This document shows, piece after piece, positions 56,391 through 64,000 of a stretch of 64,000 nt of DNA; within the stretch, counting starts at the first letter, position 1, and each line of letters opens with the position of its first letter. Under the pieces are notes generated by a model. That model saw only the letters and a program-made list of their open reading frames with translations, made no database searches and was not told where the DNA came from. Source of the stretch: Oreohelix idahoensis (Eukaryota > Mollusca > Gastropoda > Stylommatophora > Oreohelicidae); assembly GCA_024509875.1 (NCBI GenBank), contig JAMPIV010004259.1, positions 372,001 through 436,000 of the forward strand, given 5' to 3'. A program made the position numbers and the translations under genes.

Positions 56391-56810
56391 AATATGTGTT
56401 TATTGAGATAACAAGAAGACGATAATAGGAAGAGGATAATAGTTAGACTTTGAGATTTTTAGATAACAAGAAGACGTTATTTATAGACATATATTAATTC
56501 TGCAGGCGTGATACAGGGGTAAGATGGCGGGGTGACTTTTTATATAAGGAGAAAAATGGCGGCGCGCTGCAGGCGCAAGATGGCGGGATGACTTTTTTTA
56601 TATAGGGAAAATGTACAAGGGCAAGAGGGCGGACTTGAGATAACAAGAAGGTGGTATATGGCGCAAGATGGCGGGGTGCTTTTTTTTTTTATATAAGGAA
56701 TTGAGGAGGAGGCGAGGAGGAGACCCATGAATTTTTTATATAGAGATATGTTTAGATAACGAGAAGACGTTATTTATAGACATATATTAATTCTGCAGGA
56801 GTGATGCAGG
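56391..56810 (+). repeat. Degenerate continuation of the minisatellite
   Basis: It alternates GATAACAAGAAGACG, CATATATTAATTCTGCAGG (two copies) and CAAGATGGCGGG/TGACTTTTTATATA pieces of the preceding arrays. No coding content. Confidence 0.8.
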
Positions 56811-56811
56811 G

Positions 56812-57340
56812 GCAGGGATGATATTTTTGTGTGATGTGGTATGGTTTTGGGGGGTGGAAGAGAGATATTTTAGATGTTGAGGGGAGATGTGGTGACGTTG
56901 TCAGGATGCATCTGTGTACATTTTTGGGGGTGTAGCAGGCGAGTGGACCAGCATTGAGAGGTGGGAGTGAAGAGACATTGGTGACGAGGTACGGGTGTAA
57001 TGTAGCAGGTGGGGTTAGGTTAGGGGGGATATTTTTGTGTGATGTGGTATGGTTTTGGAGGTGGAAGAGAGATATTTTAGATGTTGAGGGGAGAGGTGGT
57101 GACGGTGTCAGGATGCAGCTGTGGACATTTGTGGGGGGTAGCAGGCGAGTGGACCAGCATTGAGAGGTGGGAGCGAGGAGGCGTCGGCGACGAGGTACAG
57201 GTGTAATGTAGCAGGTGGGGTTAGGTTAGGGGGGATATTTTTGTGTGATGTGGTATAGTTTTGGAGGTGGAAGAGAGATATTTTAATCTGTAATGTAGCA
57301 GGTGGGGGTTAGGTTAGGGCGGAGTAGTAGGGTGTGTGTT
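56812..57340 (+). repeat. 208-bp tandem repeat, about 2.5 units
   Basis: Units start near 56815, 57025 and 57231 with GATATTTTTGTGTGATGTGG. The unit includes GTGGACCAGCATTGAGAGGT and ends GTGTAATGTAGCAGGTGGGG TTAGGTTAGGG. The third unit is partial. Confidence 0.9.
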
Positions 57341-58090
57341 GTGGAATTGTTTTGTTATGTGTGTTGGTGTGTGTGTGTTTATATGTCTACATCCGCGTGA
57401 CTTTTATATAACGAAAATGTGTTGGAGGAACGTGGAGGAGGAGAGGTCTTGGAATATAGTAATATATAAGTTCATTAATGGCGGGCGTGTTGTGTGATGA
57501 TTATTTTACAAACAGTTATACGTACATATTACAGATAGGTAGCCGATATTACAACAGTTAGATGCTATTTAGTTATACATATATAGAAATATAAAAGAGA
57601 AAACACTAGATACATTTTATATATTTATTGACAAAGTTAGTTGATCTATGGGTGACATATAACCGCACTTCTTTTCGTATACCCCTTGGAGCTCTCAGAA
57701 CACAGGTGGTTCGGTTTACTTGGCGAGTCTGTCAATGCACGTTTTTGTCTTGTTCGTTCAACGAGGGGGTCAAATGGGAAGATTTCCCTTTTAGGCTTCT
57801 AAGTGTGTCACTGCTGGGTTGACCTTTGCCAAACTTTTTTTGGCGCAACGTGAGGTGCAAATCTGCCTCCCGCTCGCAGCATAACGAAAAAGAGACGTTG
57901 GATGGGCGGGTTTTTGCAGAGGTGTTTTAACGTGACACCAGGTACGGAAATCACATCTTTGAACATATCTACCCCTAGGTCCGCGTAAAAACTAACGTGT
58001 TGTTCTAACGCTGTGTGTGGCTAGTGATGAGAATATAAGACGCTGAGAGGTGAAGTTTGGTCGTAGACAACTACTCACTAGGAAATGCCC
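57341..58090. other. Unassigned DNA
   Basis: GT-rich at the start, then mixed composition. The frame 57628-57822 has no motif that I recognise. Confidence 0.45.
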
Positions 58091-58094
58091 GTGA

Positions 58095-58530
58095 GGTGGT
58101 AGAAATACCCCCTCGACACGATAGAAATATACCCTCGAGATGATAGAAAATATGCCCTCGACACGACAGAAATATACCCTCGACACGACAGAAATATGTA
58201 TGTGTAATGATAGAAAATATGACCTCGACACGACAGAAATATGCCCTCGACACGACAGAAATATGTATGTGTAATGATAGAAAATATGACCTCGACACGA
58301 CAGAAATATGCCCTCGACACGACAGAAATATGTATGTGTAATGATAGAAAATATGCCCTCGACACGACAGAAATATACCCTCGACACGACAGAAATATGT
58401 ATGTGTAATGATATAAATATGTCCTCGGCACAACAGAAATATGCCCTCGACACGACAGAAATATGTATGTGTAATGATAGAAAATATGACCTCGAGACGA
58501 CAGAAATATACCCCCGAGATGATAGAAATG
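58095..58530 (-). repeat. 21-bp satellite with 62-bp higher-order period
   Basis: The basic unit is about CCTCGACACGACAGAAATATG. Pairs of units plus a TATGTGTAATGATAGAAA segment form a 62-bp higher-order unit repeated about five times. Because the 21-bp unit is a multiple of three and lacks stops on the minus strand, long minus frames (58078-58566, 57992-58537) stay open. These are periodic sequence rather than a recognised protein. Confidence 0.92.
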
Positions 58531-58689
58531 TGACCACTGGTTTTGGGGGAAAACTTTAGATATCACCCACCAAAGGATTTTCGCACGTGTAATAAAGGGG
58601 GGGTCTCGATAAAATTTACTCTCTCGACCTTCACTCAGCTCTCCAAAGGTTTAAGTATTGCATCACTTCTTGGCATGTTCACCTAGTTA

Positions 58690-58880
58690 GTGGGAGCCGT
58701 CACCTACAAAGAGGTATGACCCCACCTGCAAGGGGTGGTCCTGGAAACAGTCTGTAGCAGTGCAGTCTGGCTGATCGAGTGCGGCTCGCAATGGGAAGGC
58801 AAAAGCGGTCCCTAAACAATGTCGGGTTGTAGTCGGTTGTGTCGATCGAGAGGTGGAGATATCACAGCTTAGAAGGGAGT
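58690..58880 (+). repeat. Diverged copy of the repeat at 4380-4600
   Basis: TGGTCCTGGAAACAG and GTGCAGTCTGGCTGA are shared in the same order with 4450-4500, followed by weaker similarity (GGGAAGGC; TATCACAGCTT versus TATCGCAGCTT). Confidence 0.6.
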
Positions 58881-60395
58881 TTTGAAGCGAGTTGAGGTTT
58901 GTGTTTTCTTTTGTAGTGGTGTGGGTGAGGTCGGGAGGTTTTTTGTGTGATGTATTGTACCGGTAGTGTGTTTGGGTTGTAGGTATCTTAATCGTGTGCT
59001 GTACTTTGTGGGGCTGCCGACCCGTGGGGTGTGCTGGGGTATGGGTTTTTTTTTGTGTGTCGGTATTTTAATTGTTGTATCTACAATATGTATAGATCAG
59101 AGTGAAGTTTTAGAAACCAGTACTAGTTCTACCATCGAACTTGCGTCCTGGTAGTGTGTGTGTTGTTTATTTTACATATAGACAGGTATACATATACAAG
59201 ATGTTACAGCAGTTATACGCTAAATAGTCAAGCTAAAACACTAGTCTCAAACGCATTGTAGGTCGCTTGACACCTGCCCAGCCTTATTTGCTCACTAACA
59301 ACAACTTGCTTAATGAAAAGCTAATCGATTGTGTTATAGCGGCTTTAAGCTAGGTTGTGAAACGGTTTGAAACACGATTCGTGGTGACAGATGGTTACAT
59401 ACTCAGAAACCTAATCGATACTCAACGTGCTGTTGAACAAATATTCAGTGTTAGCTTTCTCGGTTTGATAGACTCGGTCACTATTTATTAGCTGTAATTC
59501 TTTAAATAGTCTTGTTAAGGTATTATCTCTATAATATTGCGTATGCGTAAGCAATAACAGGAGATTTTGTGTGTGTTTTATTAGGTATAGTTACACTACG
59601 CAAAAGTGATCTCACCAGAACTTTGTTATCTATGTAGATGTGTCGTAGTCTAGTTACAAACAGCAAGGTGGTTTAGAAGTAACTTTATCATTTTTATTGG
59701 CAGGAGTTATGTTATTATCGTTTACATGTTTTGTAACAAATTTGATTGCTCCAAAACTTTCACACAATTAGGTTACTACTTGACTCGAGAAGAAGGTCTT
59801 TTTTATAAACACTCTTGAGTGAATTCCCATTTTTTCCTATCCGCTATAGAATAAAGAGGAAAATATATTTTTAAAAGTATTACCTGTTATAGAGGCAGAT
59901 GCGTACGGTTCGGTATGATGGGGGGCGGTTTTGTGTTTTGTGTTGTGTTGTGTGTGTAGTGGGTCACGGGGTAGTTTTTCTTTTATTATTTATATTATAG
60001 CATGAGTAATAAAATCTACTTACCCCAATGTTCAGTTAATGTTATGTAAATGACCCGTAAACACTCGCAGTCTCCAACATTAAAAAAATATTGGGAAAGA
60101 CCACGCTGAACAAAAAACAAATAGACAATTTATTGAACACACCCGTAGAGATATACCTTGCAGGTAGACTAAAGTATGTCAGCAACTAAACACGTACTTA
60201 GCGTTACAAGCTGTAACTGATTCATGGTCGAGACCAGTTTCATACATTTTAAGAAAAACCCAACAAACACGTGTTTGTACCCTCACTAGAAAGAAGTCGG
60301 ATCGATGACCCGCGCAAATCAGCGATCGTGAATTTCTGTTCACGTCACTCATACACACTTATTATATTGTATGTTTCAAACAACAAATATGCTAA
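58881..60395. other. Unassigned DNA
   Basis: A GT-rich section (58900-59060) is followed by AT-rich DNA. No gene, RNA or repeat recognised. Confidence 0.45.
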
Positions 60396-60630
60396 AAACG
60401 TGAGAATCACTGTTTCAAGAACGTAAGATTCGTGCTAAAAACGTGAGAACCAACCAACATGTATTGAGAAGCAAGAATTTAAGAACCTTTGGTGTAAAAC
60501 ATTGTGACAATAAAAAACAATGTGAGAAGTACTGTTCAAGAATTCGAGAACCTTTGGTGTAAAACATTGTGACAATAAAAAAACAATGTGAGAAGTACTG
60601 TTCAAGAACTTGAGAACCACTGTGTTTAAA
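60396..60630. repeat. 67-bp tandem duplication with flanking partial unit
   Basis: Two near-identical units contain AACCTTTGGTGTAAAACATT and AACAATGTGAGAAGTACTGT, at 60479 and 60546 onward. Shorter related pieces (ACGTGAGAA, TTCAAGAACGT) precede them. Confidence 0.85.
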
Positions 60631-60699
60631 AAACATTTACAACAAATATAAGTGTCTGTTTGGTACATTCTTTTTGAGTTGAACGACACACGCCTCGAA

Positions 60700-60770
60700 A
60701 GATAGAAAGAGAGAGAGAGAGAGAGAAAGAGAGATAGAGAGAGAGAGAGAACGAACGAACGAACGAGCTT
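60700..60770. repeat. GA-rich and AACG microsatellites
   Basis: Runs of AGAGAG, interrupted by AAAG and ATAG, end in four ACGA units. Confidence 0.9.
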
Positions 60771-60919
60771 TATTTTCAAAGGGTTGAGAATTGGTCACGC
60801 AGACCCATCTAACATTCTGCCCTTCCTTTCGCTCACCTTTCATGCAGTATCCTTTCAATAGCACATGTATTTTTAGCAATATTTAAGCATACAACATTAT
60901 CGAGGTAAAATAATAACAT

Positions 60920-61765
60920 ACATTTGTAACATGTAGACATAATCAAATTTAAGGGGGGAAAAAATTATTAATTAAAATACAGTAACAAAAATTAATACCT
61001 TAAAAGAGAAAGCGAGAAAAGAGAGAGAGAGAGGAGAGGGAGAGAGAGAGATAGAAAGAAAGGGAAAGAAAGAGAGAAAGATAGGAAGAGAGAAGAGAGA
61101 GAGCGAGAGAATAAAACACAGTCTTATTTTTAGGGTGTTATGAAAGGAAAGAGGTGTTAACAGACCTGCCCGCGCAGGCTGTGACAGAAAAGATATTGAT
61201 TTACAACCAAGCGATCACGAAACAGGTGACAATTTTCCCTTTCAGTTAAAATAACGGAGATTTAAGTACTAACGTGTTTGGTAGTTTGCACCATAGCAAG
61301 GCGTTTTTCTTTGTGTAGCTAATGGTATGTTCTAAATATTCTTTTTAATGTGATAAAAGTGTTTATTAATTTTTTGCGTTATCAGATTCTGTCTTTTTTA
61401 TATTTGTTATGTTAACACAAATAAATCTCACATAAATAACAACACGGATAAGTTTTAGTCTTTTTTTCCTAGCACATAATCGGTTAGTCTTATCAAAAAA
61501 TATGTTATGTCAAGATAAAAAATACAAATTTAGTATCTGAGTTAACATAAAACACACAGTTATTAAGCTGAGTTAACAGCTTAACGGATAGACTATTTTG
61601 AAACAGATTTTTTAGCAACACGGGTTAGCGAAAAATTCGAATGCACAGACATACCTTTTAAATAAAAAACAGATATTTAATACGACACACGCATAAACGA
61701 GCAACTAAACCTTTTTATAATTTTATTAAACAGAATTATTTTAACAACCTAACACAGAGTACCGA

Positions 61766-61813
<48 letters not shown>

Positions 61814-62235
61814 ACACACACACACACATTTAGACCTTTGTGTAGGTTATGTCTTCACAGTGTCTGTTAAGAAAAAAATATGCCTAGCGAACAACAACGG
61901 TCAGATATTTAAACAGAGAAATAACAGCTATATATTTAACATTCTAACGTGTTTCTCACTTTTTTTTGTTAAGTTTTTATTTCAAAAATACTTTGTTTGA
62001 TACTCTATTTTATTTTATTTTTGTAAAACTTTTGTTTAAAATGGTTGGTCGCAAAGAAAAAAGTTATCTCTAACGGCTGTCTTTCCTCGTCAATAAACCA
62101 TCTGCCCGCATTACAAATAAACGATAATTGGATTTATGCTGGAACATAACGAAACAGACATCGAATTAGAAACAGCTGTCACTAGGTAAATAACGGCTCT
62201 CGATTTTTTCGAAGGGCTCAAGTAGTAGTAGGGTA
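60920..62235 (+). repeat. Giant inverted repeat, left arm
   Basis: The reverse complement of this arm reappears at 62692-64000, collinear across about 1.3 kb. It includes a GA-rich tract (61020-61110), the (CA)n block near 61768-61828 and the inner end CTCAAGTAGTAGTAG. A few substitutions and small length differences exist (for example around 61180-61225 versus 63700-63745), so it is not a trivial artefact copy. Whether the arm extends left of 60920 cannot be known because the right arm leaves the window. No coding frame was found. Confidence 0.95.
61768..61828. repeat. (CA)n microsatellite in the left arm
   Basis: CA repeats interrupted by a single TACA. A mirror (TG)n lies at 63099-63154 in the right arm. 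Confidence 0.95.
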
Positions 62236-62691
62236 TGTTGGACTTAGGTAGTATTCTACCCCTCCATCTTGCCCCGCCTCTTCCTATTATCTCCCCCTTG
62301 TTATCTCCCCCTTGTTATCTCAACTCCGCCATCTTGTTATCGTGACTCCCCCTTTATTAAGCCAAATATCTTGTTACCTCCCCCTTGTTAGCTCAAGTCC
62401 GCCATCTTGACCCAAATAACCTCCCCTTGTTAGCTCAAATCCGCCATCTTGTTATCTCCCCTTGTTAGCTCAAATCCGCCATCTTGACCCAAATAACCTC
62501 CCCTTGTTAGCTCAAATCCGCCATCTTGACCCAAATAACCCCCCTTGTTAGCTCAAGTCCGCCATCTTGCGCCGCGCGCCTGCAGATTGCGCTTATATAA
62601 AAGTCACGCGCCTGCAGAATTTTTGCTATATAAAAGTCACGCGCCTGCAGCGCGCCTGCAGCGCGCCTGCAGAATCCTACCAGTTTCCAAC
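62236..62691. repeat. Spacer of the giant inverted repeat
   Basis: The spacer starts TATGTTGGACTTAGGTAGTA and ends with a diverged inverted copy (CTACCAGTTTCCAACATA). It holds about seven CCGCCATCTTG / CTCCCCCTTGTTA(G/T)CTC units and GCGCCTGCAG blocks. Its right half is the reverse complement of 55250-55500. Confidence 0.9.
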
Positions 62692-63115
62692 ATACACTAC
62701 TACTACTTGAGCCCTTCGAAAAAATCGAGAGCCGTTATTTACCTAGTGACAGCTGTTTCTAATTCGATGTCTGTTTCGTTATGTTCCAGCATAAATCCAA
62801 TTATCGTTTATTTGTAATGCGGGCAGATGGTTTATTGACGAGGAAAGACAGCCGTTAGAGATAACTTTTTTCTTTGCGACCAACCATTTTAAACAAAAGT
62901 TTTACAAAAATAAAATAAAATAGAGTATCAAACAAAGTATTTTTGAAATAAAAACTTAACAAAAAAAAGTGAGAAACACGTTAGAATGTTAAATATATAG
63001 CTGTTATTTCTCTGTTTAAATATCTGACCGTTGTTGTTCGCTAGGCATATTTTTTCTTAACAGACACTGTGAAGACATAACCTACACAAAGGTCTAAATG
63101 TGTGTGTGTGTGTGT

Positions 63116-63155
<40 letters not shown>

Positions 63156-64000
63156 TCGGTACTCTGTGTTAGGTTGTTAAAATAATTCTGTTTAATAAAA
63201 TTATAAAAGTTTTAGTTGCTCGTTTATGCGTGTGTCGTATTAAATATCTGTTTTTTATTTAAAAGGTATGTCTGTGCATTCGAATTTTTCGCTAACCCGT
63301 GTTGCTAAAAAATCTGTTTCAAAATAGTCTATCCGTTAAGCTGTTAACTCAGCTTAATAACTGTGTGTTTTATGTTAACTCAGATACTAAATTTGTATTT
63401 TTTATCTTGACATAACATATTTTTTGATAAGATTAACCGATTATGTGCTAGGAAAAAAGACTAAAACTTATCCGTGTTGTTATTTATGTGAGATTTATTT
63501 GTGTTAACATAACAAATATAAAAAAGACAGAATCTGATAACGCAAAAAAATTAATAAACACTTTTATCACATTAAAAAGAATATTTAGAACATACCATTA
63601 GCTACACAAAGAAAAACGCCTTGCTATGGTGCAAACTACCAAACACGTTAGTACTTAAATCTCCGTTATTTTAACTGAAAGGGAAAATTGTCACCTGTTT
63701 CGTGAGCGCGTGGTTTTAAATCGATATCTTTCCTGCCACAGCCTGCGCGGGCAGGTCTGTTAACACCTCTTTCCTTTCATAACACCCTAAAAATAAGACT
63801 GTGTTTTATTCTCTCGCTCTCTCTCTTCTCTCTTCCTATCTTTCTCTCTTTCTTTCCCTTTCTTTCTATCTCTCTCTCTCCCTCTCCTCTCTCTCTCTCT
63901 TTTCTCGCTTTCTCTTTTAAGGTATTAATTTTTGTTACTGTATTTTAATTAATAATTTTTTCCCCCCTTAAATTTGATTATGTCTACATGTTACAAATGT
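62692..64000 (-). repeat. Giant inverted repeat, right arm
   Basis: The reverse complement of 60920-62235, running to the end of the window with no sign of an outer boundary. Confidence 0.95.

Noticed and set aside
57000..57320. Telomere-like TTAGGTTAGGG
   Set aside because: It occurs once per 208-bp unit, not as a run; this is not a telomere.
58095..58530. CRISPR-like spacing of short repeats
   Set aside because: The intervals between repeats are themselves repeats, and the genome is eukaryotic.
58078..58566. Long overlapping minus frames as a repetitive protein
   Set aside because: Explained by the 21-bp satellite periodicity; no start context or neighbouring gene structure supports it.

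Overview
This window looks like repeat-rich genomic DNA of a mollusc, probably a heterobranch gastropod (sea-slug type). It holds one intact protein-coding gene that I recognise: a single-exon class A GPCR at 32651-33766 that resembles the sea-hare/sea-slug chemosensory receptors. Almost everything else is transposable elements, tandem repeats and unassigned AT-rich DNA. No rRNA gene, functional tRNA gene, CRISPR array or bacterial operon was seen. The species call is an inference from the GPCR and the repeat families.

The best-resolved structures are two stacks of nested transposons, dated relative to each other by target-site duplications (TSDs). Stack 1 (8290-22640): a minus-strand non-LTR element (LINE A) was split by an LTR that is now solo (9750-21739, TSD GATAT). 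That LTR was then split by a defective minus-strand Ty3/Gypsy element (11851-20767, TSD CTCTC). Stack 2 (34595-50660): an old fragment of the LINE A family was split by a hAT DNA transposon (35186-50192, 8-bp TSD ATCATTAG). The hAT was split by a second LINE, LINE B (36803-49266, TSD ACTGTGATCAA). LINE B was split by a nearly intact plus-strand Gypsy element (38108-47458, TSD TATGT). Removing each layer plus one TSD copy puts the host element back into a continuous reading frame.

Both Gypsy elements have integrase before reverse transcriptase, the order that defines the Gmr1 group, and a Gag segment resembling the SCAN domain. A further related solo LTR lies at 28579-30840 (TSD TCTAA) and a degenerate LTR end near 1324-1420. 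All copies share a terminal stem-loop. Smaller elements are a mariner 5' half joined to LINE sequence (34026-34590), an R2-type LINE 3' end (51562-52155), a dead hAT with visible TIRs and TSDs (52994-53764), tRNA-derived SINEs (about 2650 and 27850-28180), and several LINE 3' stubs carrying short microsatellite tails.

The right part (55250-64000) is different. It holds minisatellites built around a CAAGATGGCGG motif, a 53-bp TATATAA-containing array, a 208-bp array and a 21/62-bp satellite. At the end is a very large inverted repeat (arms 60920-62235 and 62692-64000, running off the window) whose central spacer is the reverse complement of the start of the array at 55250. This palindrome, the conserved LTR hairpin and the trans-mobilised-looking Gmr1 derivative are the leads most worth following.
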